A stretch of 64,000 bases of DNA, taken from NCBI GenBank assembly GCA_963669155.1, contig OZ022596.1, positions 14,698,776 through 14,762,775 on the forward strand. Reading direction: 5' to 3'. The notes beneath the pieces were generated by a model, which saw only the letters and a list, made by a program, of their open reading frames with translations, was not told the origin of the DNA and did no database searches. Origin of the DNA: Arbacia lixula. Lineage: Eukaryota > Echinodermata > Echinoidea > Arbacioida > Arbaciidae. This document shows positions 41,504-54,400 of the stretch, in pieces; position 1 is the stretch's first letter; the number at the start of each line of letters is the position of its first letter. The position numbers and the translations under genes are program-made.

Positions 41504-41961
41504 AAAGAGGTAGTTCACCCTGAAATTATTGTGTTTGAATAAAAAGAGACATATGAAAGTAACATATTAGTGAAGGCTTGACGAAAATCGGTCAAAGGAA
41601 AAGAAAGTTATTTGATTTTTAAGTTTTTATTTTTTTTTCTCGAAAATGTGCATTTTCTCAAAGAGATATGCATTCGTTTACTTGTGCATTTGATACATCC
41701 TTAGAAATACATTTATACACACATACTTGTACGAAAAGAAAACCATTACGTTGTCAAAACAGAAAAAACATAATTTATGGAATTATTTTGTACACAACAT
41801 ATGGGACAGCACCTTGCACGTGACGTCACAAAATCAAAACGTTAAGATCAAATATTTTTTTTCCTTTGACTGATTTTCGTCAAATATTCACTAATATGTT
41901 TTTTTTTCATGTGTCTCCTTTTATTGAAATAAAGAAACAAATCAGGGTGAACTATCCCTTT
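41504..41961. mobile_element. Family A MITE, full copy
   Basis: AAAGAGGTAGTTCACCCTGA at the left and CAGGGTGAACTATCCCTTTA at the right; TGACGTCA at 41821-41828. Confidence 0.85.
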
Positions 41962-42428
41962 AAGGTGGTTTCGCTCTGATATTCGGCAATCTAGTGTGTA
42001 TAGGCTAGTCTGTACTTGTTGCCCGTTTTCCAGTCAGTCAGATCATGAGTTTGAAGCAGTGGGGCTGAAATTGCTGATATAGTTAGCACAGAAGTGATAC
42101 CTCCGCTACTCAATCAATGCAAAATGGTAGTCTTATCTTTCTGACATTTGTTTTGAGAAATTAGCTCCATTGAGTCTGCGCCAATAGAAAACGTGCAAAC
42201 AGTGTATGTTTGCTAAACACTTGAACGCCCTCAGCGACAGACAAAGGCTTCTATAATGTATGAATCACACCTACGTGCAGATGCATGGCATAATGATGTG
42301 ACAGCGGTGCATTATGGGTGAACTTGAATACGTGTCATTTATGAATTGAAAATAACCAATAGTTGTGCCTGTCATTTGCATTGGCAGCTTTTGTGCCAGC
42401 GCAATATCACGTAGACCAACATGATTTT

Positions 42429-42597
42429 AAGTCCACCGCAGACGACACGACTTTGCCACGATTCAGCAGACGTAAGGACTAGCGACTGGAAATGTGACGT
42501 CATCTTATTTCTTGCGCGGAGCTGATAACCAGATCCCGTGATTCAGCCAGTCGCAGAGTCGTATGGCTGATCTGATCTTGGCGTCTGCTTTGGCCTT
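42429..42597. mobile_element. Family F MITE, copy 3
   Basis: AAGTCCACCGCAGACGACAC at the left, CTGCTTTGGCCTT at the right, TGACGTCA at 42495-42502. Confidence 0.75.
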
Positions 42598-43220
42598 CAG
42601 ATTGCATATATCATGGATATATCTTGTCATGATATTGCCAGCGAGTGGGACATAACGAGTGTTGATTTGAATTCAAGTTGCTCCTTCATAAATTCACTTT
42701 GCTCACAAAAGACCGTGCAGTTAATACATGATGAATTTCAAAACATGCAAGATTTGTTGCACCAGTACAGTCATCAGGTGGTAGAAAAAAAGAACAACAA
42801 GGACTCAAACGGAATTTGCATGCAGTAGTCATGGGGTGTATAATTCAGGTAACATTTAAAGAAATAATGTATGGCTAAAAACACGTTTTCAAAATAGTAA
42901 CTTATAACTAAAGCATTACGGAAAGATTACGGAAAGTCAGTAGACATTACTGTTTATGTTTAGAGCACAATTTAAAAACCATGAATAATTTTAGTTTGGA
43001 AGATTCCAGCTTGCTTTGCTTTGAAAAATTAGAGCAGCTAATAATTGGGTAATTATAACGGACGCCCTCGTGTTAGACGGTAGTGCACTGCGCGCTGTTT
43101 GTGTCTGACAGACCCAGGGCGCGGCGGATGGTTCCGCCCACCACACTCACAATTTGAAGGACGCGGAACCATATACTCACACATCTTTAACATTCAAACA
43201 TTAAGCTATCACATGTCTTT
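42598..43220. other. Intergenic, no gene recognised
   Basis: The open frame 42613-42828 has no domain. A short GC-rich patch is at 43060-43165. Confidence 0.5.
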
Positions 43221-43223
43221 ATT

Positions 43224-43513
43224 AAGCAAATAATCATCGTTGGTGAGGGTGATGGGACGAACTATCACTTCCGAGGCGATCTGGATGTAGCTATCTTTCC
43301 GAAGCGCAGCTGAGGAAAGATAGCGTATAAATTCAGATCGCCGAGGAAGTGATAAGTTCGTCTCATTACCTGAAACCAAAAGTTGATTATTTGCTTTATA
43401 TTCCACATCTGAAACCAACTATCTATACCAAAAATGAAAATTTGACGTACAAAAGTAATGTTTACTTCTCTACCTAACCCCGAGCCGCTGCCATGGGGAA
43501 CACGCGTTAAGAC
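43224..43513 (+). mobile_element. Family B MITE, truncated
   Basis: A complete head hairpin plus the start of the second part; it stops at CACGCGTTAAGAC and is replaced by an AC-rich microsatellite (43514-43545). Confidence 0.8.
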
Positions 43514-45010
43514 ACACACAAACACACACGCACGCACACATACACCTACTTTCCATTTCCCACTCCCTTCTAGCCTCGCTTCCAGTGTGTTTGATATTTC
43601 TGATCCTAACTGACAAATAGAGTCTGGTGCTCTAAACTGCGTCATCGTGCTCCTTTCTCATGCAGTGGGCGACCCGCGGAGAAGGAAGTGAGAACGACTG
43701 CAGCCAGACTTAGCTGTTTACTGAAGATTGAAACTTGAAGGTTGAAGGTTAACTTTCCTCCCTTCTTGCTGACCCTTTTCTCTTTCTCAGCTTAACTCTC
43801 GTCATGACACACACTCGATCCTCCACCCCGCCTCGACACTCCCTCCCCCGATCTGTATCTCTCATTTGCTCTACCGTATTTCTTTAAATTTCTACCTTGC
43901 TTCTGATCTTCACCCCCTCCCTCCTCCCTGCACACATCTCACCCTCTCCATTCCTCCTCTTTTCTTTCATTTTCCTTCTTTCTCATTTTACCTCGTGAAA
44001 GTTATAAGCAAACTAATTACAGTTTGGATGGACAATGACGAGAATGAAACTCAAGTCCACTTTATTATAGTAGGCCTACTACTTCCTCCAACTTATTTCA
44101 TCTCTCTGTCGCCCTCATTTGGCGTACATTGTACATTATTACGCAAGTGATAATAGGCAAGCACTAATATAGGTTCCATCCTGCATCAATGACGTCGTTT
44201 ATATTTACGAATGATCCTACGCCTAACCCAGCTTGCAGACTGCTGAAATGTGGCCTTTATAAGCAGGTGGTCTTTCTGTAAAGGTTCATTCAATACACGT
44301 TTCAACAATTTGGTCTCCATGGGCAGGTGTATACTGATGATACGTAAAGAAAGTTTCACCGTTTTATCAATAAAATAGAAAAACACAAAAAACAAACAAA
44401 GATGTGTTTGGTCTGATCACTTTAATTTTGAAAAATCTCACATGATTTATATCATATAATTTATGCTCTGACCATGACATCTCCAGTAATCTCCACAAAC
44501 AATATGTAACCAATGTATGTTTTGCTGATTAAGCAAGGCATAAAGAACATTACTGCTGGAAACTGTTACCTTTCATCCACAATTAGGGGAATTATAGGGC
44601 AAGAAAAGGAATGTTTCCATATATGTTCATAAATGATTGAATAGATTTTGACTGTACACATGTAATAAAACAGATGCACTTTTAGCTTACTTTTAGCTGA
44701 GATCTGTGGGAGGGGAGGCTCATTAGGAATGGTCATCAGATGCTTGTAAGTTCTTTGTGACACCTGTCCAATCCAAACGGATCATTGGTAATCATGGCAG
44801 CCACTAAGGCGCATTATCCCATTCCTACCGGCAGGGAAAATATTGATTCAAAATTTGGGCGGGCTTCTTTTTGAGCACATTGGCTGATTTGGCTACAATT
44901 TTACATTGTGTCTATGGGAATTGGGGGGGCTCTTTTAAGCATCTGGGGGGGCAAAATCGCCACGAGCCCCCATGTATTTTTTCCTTGCCTACCGGGTACC
45001 CAATTGTACA
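43514..45010. other. Intergenic, CT-rich then AT-rich
   Basis: An AC repeat at its start and CT-rich sequence at 43740-43990. No coding signal recognised. Confidence 0.5.
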
Positions 45011-45013
45011 GCT

Positions 45014-45016
<3 letters not shown>

Positions 45017-45066
<50 letters not shown>
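45017..45066. repeat. (GA)n microsatellite
   Basis: About 22 GA units, about 220 bp past the TRDMT1 stop. Confidence 0.95.
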
Positions 45067-45067
<1 letters not shown>

Positions 45068-45282
45068 GAGTGGGGGGCATGAGCGAGAGAAAAGATAGGG
45101 AAAGCAAGAAAGATGAATGGGGGAGTGAGAGAAGTGGTGTGAGGGCAAGGAAAAGAAATCTAAGGGTAAACAAGAAGAGGAGAAAAGCGAGAAAGATGAG
45201 CAAAAAGAAAATAGATACACAAACAACAAAGGTCTGCTTTGTATCTGCTGAACATACTAGGCTCATTAGCTAGCCAGGAATG

Positions 45283-45440
45283 CTATGCTAGGAGGTAGTT
45301 AATCAGCTGAGAAACTAGTGTGACATTAAGGCTGTTCCCTATAAGGCGGTATCTCTGCTTCTTGGTCGTCGTGTCAGGAAAACCTGTAGTAATGTGTGAG
45401 AGAGAGAGATAGATAGAGAAAGAGAGAGAGCAAAAGAGAA

Positions 45441-45483
<43 letters not shown>

Positions 45484-48400
45484 TAGAGAGAGAAAGAAAC
45501 AGATGAGATATGGGGGTACAGAATACTGAATGTTATACTAGTTGTGAACTATATTACACTGTTCCCAGCTGAAACAGAGAGAGCTATATTTATTCTAAGT
45601 ATAACAAGTACTGATCAACAGAACAGGCTGACAGATCAGCCTTCAACATTGGCATAAACACAATGACCAATCATAAGGCTATACAGTATTATCAGACAGG
45701 TTAAAGAATGTAACCAATCGGAATCCTGTACGCGAGTCATGTGATTATGCATTAATGTTACTAATTAATTTGTTGTGCAGCACTGTGCAATTTTCGTGCA
45801 GCATTTCCCTTTTGTGTACAAACTCTAAGCAAGCTAGGTTCCTCTTGGCCGATTGATCCAGTGTGTGGTGTATGCGTGTGTGCATGCAAACTAGCTGCAT
45901 ATGCATGCACTTGAATGTGTTGGTTTTTTTACACGAGTTGGTGTTTATATTAGACGTCCGTGGAAAAAAATGACACCTAAATATTTTTCAGCTCCTGATA
46001 ACAAAGCAATGAGATGAAGGGGCATGACATACTCATTTGTTTGATATCAAATTCGTCATAATAGCACAAAATTTCGAGGATACAGTAAATTTTATGTTTG
46101 GCAAGTGTCAACTTTTCTTTGAATTTCCTGGTTCATGTAAACTTCTGGCCTCAACTGTATATTTATGTTCACATCATAATGTGGATAGACCAATCATGAT
46201 AACAGCTATCCAAGGTTCCAGATTGTGTAAAACCTGGCTCACATGCTTTTGGTCATTTCTTATTCAAACAGAAAAATTAAGTCTAGCACCAACAAGCTTA
46301 GTCACTCTTTCATTCTCTTTTTTTCTCTGTGTTTGAGCGAGCCGGAGAAGAAATTGAACATATCGTAGTTTGGATTGAAAATGCTGAACAACTTTACACC
46401 AGGGGTGGTATTCAGAAATTCACCCTAAATTAGGAGGTACCTAAGAGAAGCCAAATTGGTATTCTTAGCCTATGGATGGAAGTGTCGTACCTATGAAGAG
46501 CCAACCATAATCAAATCTTGTAAGGACTTTCCCTTTAATCTCCTCCTCATTATTCTCTTAACTCTTTTCATACATTCATTCTGCAATTTTCCCAACTTGC
46601 TGACTTGCATAAACTTAAATCAAGCTTAGAAAAGTCTTAGGAGAGATTTCGGACAACCATTTATGCAAAGAAAAAGAGTTGGGTTAAAACATAGCTTTAT
46701 TGAGCACTTTGGAATATCACCCCTAGGCTAGGTTAGGCGACAACAGGGTGAGTGCACTCACTGAAACTAGCAGGGAAGTGGTGTAGGTTGGCCATCTCTC
46801 TCGGAGTGAAGTAGCGCAGCTTGAGGGCTCGCAGCCTCTCCAGTCTCTCCTCCTCGCTGCACGACCCAGGGAGGAACGCCTGCGACATCTGATACAAACA
46901 TAAGGGAAGACTCTTCAAATTTGCAATATATCAAACTGTCAACTCAAGTTGCTCCATGAAAGCGACAGTGGGAAGTGCAAAATGAGACAGAAGAGTGGAT
47001 GAAGGAGTGAGACAATGACAAAGACTTCCTTTTTGTTATAAGGAAGCTTTCTTGTATCAAAGCTTATTATATCAAGAGTTGCATCTACTGCAATATCACA
47101 TTGCAAACTTCACTTGCCCTTCACAATTGCATGATTTGGCTTTGTCCTTATCTATTCAGCAGTGTATACAGAGAAGAAAGACACATCATTCATTGTGAAA
47201 TAATGAGTTGCTTAAGAAATACAGAATATGAAAGAAAAGAAGATTTAAATAGATAGAATGAGAAAAGGGAAGGTGGAGACGGGAAACAAAACAAATATAA
47301 AGGAAGGAGCGAATGGGAGAAAAACTAAACAGAGAAGGAGGCAGAGAGAAACAAATCAATATTTAATGACTGTTAAGTTTAAGGAGAAGGGTGAAACTGC
47401 CAAGATTAACTAAATTTGAGACTTATCAATAGAGAACGCAATATGCTCACATCAGTCGACAAATCCGTACGTAGAATGGAGCCAGTCCCTTCCACGTAGT
47501 GTGCGTATCTGAGGGAGAAAGGGGAAATCAAAATTGTTTATGTCAGGACTTACTCAAGTACCTTGTTAGAAAGAAATCTTGTTAGGATCAGTAACTGAAC
47601 ACAAACACATTTGCACGATATGCATTGTTTGAAATTGCGATATCATGAAATTATTAATACTTTAGGGAAAAGGGAAAAATCCAAATTAATGATAATCCCA
47701 ATACAGTCCATTCCCTTTATAACAAACTAGAACTGACAGAGCTTTTGCTTTGTCTTCTGCGCGATATCAGAGCTGGATCAAGATCATTCACATAATCGTC
47801 CACCTCCTACCCCTGTACCACATCCTCATTTATACACCAACGAACTCTATACTTACGCCTTGGTGAAGCATCGGGTCTTTGTATCAGCGGCGGTCACGAT
47901 GTCCATCATGTGACCGAACTTCATCAGAATCTTGTCCGGAATGTAGAACTCCTCTAATGTTTCCTCATCTAGGTCTGACTGCAGATAGTCCTCGATCGTT
48001 CTCAGCGGAGAATGCCCCTCTCCTCCTTCACTTTCCACTCGTTTGTCGGAACCCACAGTAGCCGTGTTTGAGACGCTGGTGCTCACATTAACAGCAACAG
48101 GTGGGACAGCTGTGGGGATTTCCCCTTTGGTTGTAGTTCTTTGCTCGTTTGAGGATACCATACCATGAAGTTCATTGCTGGGTGGAGCTCCTGTATTTGC
48201 AGCACATGTCAAATCTTGCACTTCCTGACACAGCTGATCCACTTTCGGTGGTAAATGCGACTGACTTGCAGCTAACTCTAAGGGTTCTCCTTCTTCTGTT
48301 CTATGACCCTTTGCAGACACCATAGAGTTATCTTCATGTTCACTCTGGCAGCTAGCTTCACTTTGGATAGTGTCTATGTGAGTTGACTTAACGTTGATGC

Positions 48401-51400
48401 GATGACCGATGAGCTGTGCCCCCTGGGAAGCTTTGAACTCTAGAGGGAGCTGTTTAGCTAGAAGGAAATAGCGGACTCGCTGATTTGGGATGCCGATGTC
48501 CATGGGAGAGAGCAGAAACTCCTTAAGGTGGATGAAAAGAGAGACAGAAAGCCTGAAATCAAACATGAATCATAGGGCCTACGGTCATGGGAGAATAGCA
48601 CTCCATTGATTATTGGTCTCGTTGTCTTTTCCATTTCTACTCGATGTATTCAACCCTCTCTGTGCTGGATAAAATGTTGCTTGAGTAGACTTTTGTACAT
48701 GTATGTGGGCCTGTCTGCAATAATGTGGTACATTTCTGTTACATTTACCGTAACATTTGCATAAATCTCTTAAATTCCAATTATTTTTTTTTTGTCTCTT
48801 CAATAAACCAGCCAATAATTATAAAATATCAAAGGAATGTATTGATTTACACTTGACAAGATTTCGTACGCTTCAGAAAATTTGCCCTGTACAAATTTGC
48901 CATAGCACATTGGACAAATGAGTTTGTAACACACTCGCCTGTCCCATCACCAATGTGCTATGGCAAATTTGTACAGGCTTAGTTTAGAAATATAATAAAT
49001 GAACATTCAGAGAAGGATTTTAGCTGAAGTTATTTTGGAGGAAATTAATTCAACACTCTGTCATATTTTCCTGGTGCAAGGTGGTCATAATTTCAAATGA
49101 TTCAGTTGTGCCAAAAAATATCCCTTTACTGTAGACAGACCCACATTGCTGGAGACAGATTGCTTTACACACATGGCACATGAAGCGTGGAAACCAAATA
49201 TTACAGAGACAATCATGGAGGCGAGGGGAAAGGTGGTGGTCACAAAATACAAGTATTAAAACAGCAAGAGTTAAATGGAATGAGAAAGCATCAGCCACGA
49301 AATAATATGAAAGGTGTCTTCAATATATTTAGTACATTTTATCACACTAAGGCTTGTGGTAAAATGCAATTATTATTATTGCTTTAAAATTATTGTTTAA
49401 AATAGTTTCAAAGAAATCCACCTACTTGGTGAGCATACTGGCATTTATCCAATGTTTCAACGAGGAAGTTCCTGAGAAAAGGGTGGAAGAGAAAAGATAA
49501 GATGAAAGATAAGACATTAGGTACTTATTGTTTCATGGGCAAGTCCATTAGTTTGCAATGGCTTAATGGACTTAACTTTCAATGTCATTGTACACCATGT
49601 CTAAACAAAACAATCGACTTATCTGTCTAGAGTCACACTCCTTGTGGTTTACAAATATAAATAAACTCCCTACAATACAATCATGTACATCACCTTTTTC
49701 CCTTCTTTTCTTCTTTCATTTTATGTCAGATATGTATTTTGTTAATTTGCAAGAACAATGGGATGAAGCAAAAAGCACAATTGGCAGTGAAATGAGCAAA
49801 ATATAGGATTTTGGTCTGACATGAGATTACACAATGTTGCACAACCTCTGAACAGAGTGTCTAATTTTTTCACAAAAGTTGTGAGACCCTTCACAAGAAA
49901 AAGTCGTGTTACAATGCGCAGCAGTTGAGCATCATTCATGGATTCATCACTCATCATTCACGTCAGAACGGGTTCATTAATGCTTACCTTGTTTCTGATG
50001 TTTCAAACCCTTTAACGTTTTCCACAAGTATGTATGTCGGCCTCTTTGACAGCCTATAAATAAAACAAATTAAAGAGTAAATATGATTTAAACAACCAAT
50101 GACTAACATCACAGACTAACATCATATTTCTAGGACAAAAAAAACCTGCCTCCTCTTAACATTTTGCGTGATCATTCTGGAACGCAACAAGATATCACTG
50201 CAAGATTTTATGACTTTTTTCAAGACTTTTTTCTGGGTATACCATTGCAATGCCACACCGTGTTCACAAGACAATGTCATATTAAATTCCACTTTGCTTC
50301 ATCGCTTCAATTACTTGTACCACACTTTATTTGGGTCTTTTCCTGGCTTTACAATGGTGTGTTATAAAGAGACGTCAAACAGCTTCATGTCTAAAACAGT
50401 TATTTTTCAACCATTACATAAGTGAATGGAAGGGCTAAAAGAGGAATATGTGCATGAATTTGCATGATTAATCAACAACAAATCAATGTCAATCATAATT
50501 CAAAATCTACTCAATTTTATAGAGTACGTCACAGGGGATGTTAAAGCCAAATTTTGCAGTCGTTGCAGGTTCCATTACCCAGATTTGGAAGGGGCATTTG
50601 GACAAATTTGTGGCCAAAATGCACCCCCCCCCTCACTCATCCCTCCCTCCTCCCCCACCTAGTGGCACATAAAGGGTGAGGAGAAAACGTAAAATATTCC
50701 CTATGACATACTCACTGCGGGAGGTTTCTCATGATGTTGAAGAATGCGTTGGTCCTAGCATCACTGGAGTCTCCTCTTAACCCAACCCTGAGGGAAAACA
50801 ATCAAGAAATATTGATATCAATACAGTCTCATTACACAACAAAACAAAACAAACATGTTAATTTCTTTTTTAAAAAGTAATGACACAAAACATTTTATAA
50901 GCAAACACATTACAGAATCTTGAGTTTAACTACTTTGTGATTAGCTCACAACTCTGATAAGCATCTTCTCCTTCTATTTTAATTTCATCTCATTTATTTC
51001 TGGTTTAAACTACAGCTAAAAGCAGCCTTGTGTAAGTGTTTTGATAAATACAAGCCTATCTCTCGTCTTTTCGCTCATTCATTTCCTTTCTTTACCCCAT
51101 AAGTGAATGAAATATCCTGAGAGAATACAATTACATAGTGTTACAGTAAGTTTTTTTTTTCTATAAAGTATGTATTATAATATTTATATTGCAATTTAAT
51201 GCAAACTGACATCCTTGAGTGCTTTAAGCGCTATTTGTGCTAACTTAAATCCCGATAAGTATCAATACTCTTTCAAGGTGAATTCAAACCGTTTTTCTCT
51301 AACCTTGCTACATAATTATCACCATGATCACAAAAATTACATTCTCAATCTCACACCTGAGAAAGACAGACTTCTGGTTTGTAGCAATTTGTAACAAGAA

Positions 51401-54400
51401 AGCGAGACAAAGACTTTCTGAAGGACGAAAGTAATACACAAGCAGAGTAGAGAGAGAGAGGTGGGGAGAGAGAGAGAGGGAGTGGAGAAAGTGAGAGAGA
51501 CATAGACAGACAAAAAGAGAGAGCGTGGGAATAACAAATTTATAGTTTTTCTTTTATAATACAAGGATAAAAACAAACAATGATGAGGGGAAGGGAGGGG
51601 AAATGGCAAAAAAAACCCACACATATATTTTAGAATGGGAGGTCATAACAATAAGCAAACGAAAGATATGAAATTCAGAGATTGGAAGAAGAGATAAGAG
51701 TGCAAGGTGAAAGAAGTGAAAGAAAGACAAAAATGGGAGAAAAGCAAGAGGGGAAGGAATGGGGGAAGGAAGAGAGGTGACAAAGAAAAATAGAGGGGGA
51801 AGAGAGAGAGAGGAAGAAGGGGATAGGGAAGAAAGAAGAGGTGAAAGTGGGATACCGGGTAGGGAGAGGGACTGAGAGAGAAAAAAGAGTGGAAGGGGGG
51901 GGGGGGCAAAGAAAGAGGGGGAGAGATGGAGAGATAGAGGAGGGGGGAGAGGAGCCATAGAGGAGGGGGGAAAGGAGGAGTACTAGACAAACAAACTATT
52001 TGTAACTAGAAAGCAAGACAAAGACTTTCTGAAGGATGAGAGAAATACCCAAGCAGAGTAGAGAGAGAGAGGTGGGGAGAGAGAGAGGAGAGAGTGGAGA
52101 AAGTGAGAGAGACATAGACAGACAAAAAGAGAGAGTGTGGGAATAAAAAATTGATAGTTTTTCTCTTTAGAATACAAGGATAAATACAAACAATGGATGT
52201 GTAAGAAAGCGATATATATATATATACATTTATATTCCACATACTAAGAATGTTGCTGTATGATTGGTCAAGAGTTGATCACATGATGAAGCGTAGTTTT
52301 GCCCATCTGATCACCTGAGAAGAAAAGTTCGCTACACTTTAGGTGATAGTACTTTTTTGTTTCGCTGATCTCGTCACTCCTCATAGTCCTAACGCGTGAT
52401 CAATATTTTAAGTATGTGCGAAATAAAAGTGTGTTACACTCGGGACTATCAAGTAGCTCTTAGTAACGGGAGATGGAGAGATACACTGTAGGGGCGTGGG
52501 AGAGAAGTACTAGTCAAACAATTGGACTTCATACCTTGTGAAGGGCTGGCAAGGGGGGCTGAGGATGAACATATCAGCATCAAAGGCTGCAAAGTCATCT
52601 GTCGAGAACCCCTAGAAGGATACAGAGCAACACTAATCGTTAGCTTTTAAGTTGGCAATACAGCTTACTCTCGATATAACGAGGTCGTCGGGACCAGAGC
52701 TTTTTCCTCGTTATAACGAAACCTCGTTATATCCAAACAGCACAAAAAACAATAAAAAACATTGAAATATGTGTGCTTGTGTGTTCTTTGTGTTTTACTA
52801 TGTTTTGATATCTATAGCCGCCTCGGAAACATGCGTTATCAAACGGGAAAAGGGGGATTGGAAACTTGCGTTTTCAAATGGAAAAGACGATATATTTTTG
52901 CTCAACACATCATCCGACCTCGATATACTGTCGCCGTTTAAATAGCTAATTGCATTACATGACATGAATCTGACTTTCAAACCACATGCTTTCAATGTAC
53001 GTACGCTGTGCGAAGGAGTATGCTCCCGTATGTGTGCAGTGTATAACGAGACACGTGTGTCTGGCTTCATGCGTTGCCGATGCAATACATGTGCTTTCAA
53101 TGTACAGTACATGTACGTACGCTATGCGAAGGAGTACATGCTTGCGTTGTGGGTGTACAGTGTATTACGAGGTGTGTGTCTCGCTCCATGCGTTGCCGAT
53201 GCAATAAATGTGCTTTCAGTGTACATGTGCGTACGCTATGCGAAGGAGTACATGCTTGCGTTGTGTGTACAGTGTATTACGAGGCTCCATGCGTTGCCGA
53301 TGCTAGACATGTGCTTCCAATGTACATGTGCGTACGCTATGCGAATGAGTACATGCTTGCGCTGTGTGTACAGTGTACATGTATTACGAGGTGTGTGTCT
53401 GGCTCCATGCGTTGCCGATGCAATACACGTGCTTTCAATGTACATAAGCTATGCGAAGGAGTACATACTCGCGTTGTGTGTACAGTGTATTACGAGGTGT
53501 GTGTCTGGCTCCGAGCTCCATGCGTTGCCAAAGCAATACGTGTGTAAGAAGATTGCTTTCAGCCCGCTCGCCCTCAATTTTTCGTTCCTCGTTGTAACGG
53601 ACACAATTGTTATGTTTTTCTTTGTCTTGGGGTCAACATGAAAAGCTCGTTATAACGAAATCTCGTTATAACCGTGCTCGTTGTAAGCGGCGTAGTGCAC
53701 CATAGGTTTGCATGTAGACAATTTTGGGCCCGAGATATTTCCCTCGTTATAACGAAACCTCGTTATATCCGTGCTCGTTGTATCGAGAGTAAGCTGTACT
53801 TTAATTTCTAAATCAGATTTGTTTTCATAATAACTGAGCTTACATTCCATTACAAATAAACATTACATCAAAATTGTCCAGTTGGGAGAAAGAATTGTGC
53901 CAATTTGATATTTGCGCTGTGCATCATGGGATAACTTTTCCTATTATGCTGTACTGGGGCCTGAACATATATGAAAAATTCTTAGGATTCCCAGCATTTC
54001 AAGAAAACAAAATTCCCTGATTTTTCCCTGATGAAGTAACAAAATTCCATGATAATTATTTCAACTCATTTTACAGTTTCCAGTTTCAGCTCTGGAGCTC
54101 TGGAGTTTTAAAATTAGTTCTAAGCTTTATTTCTAAAGGTCATGCACTACAGCTGCTTGTACTGCAGTCAAAGAGGCTACACTAAAAACACCATAGCCAG
54201 TCATCCAATAGATGTTGTTTTGATACGCAACAAAAATAACTGTTAGTCTAACTGACTACTTTTAATTTTGGGGCCAATCCAGATTTCCTGATTTTTCCCT
54301 GATTTGAGGCATTTTTATCAAAATCCCTGACTTTTCCCTGATTGGAAAAAAGTAAAATAATATCCCCTGATTTCCCTGATGGGGCCAGGCACCCTGCTTC

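Noticed and set aside
45017-45490. Glu/Arg-rich or Ser/Leu-rich ORFs
   Set aside because: GA microsatellite shadows around the last TRDMT1 exon.
52964-53641. 225-codon repetitive frame
   Set aside because: Follows the tandem array inside the Tigger-like element; no domain.
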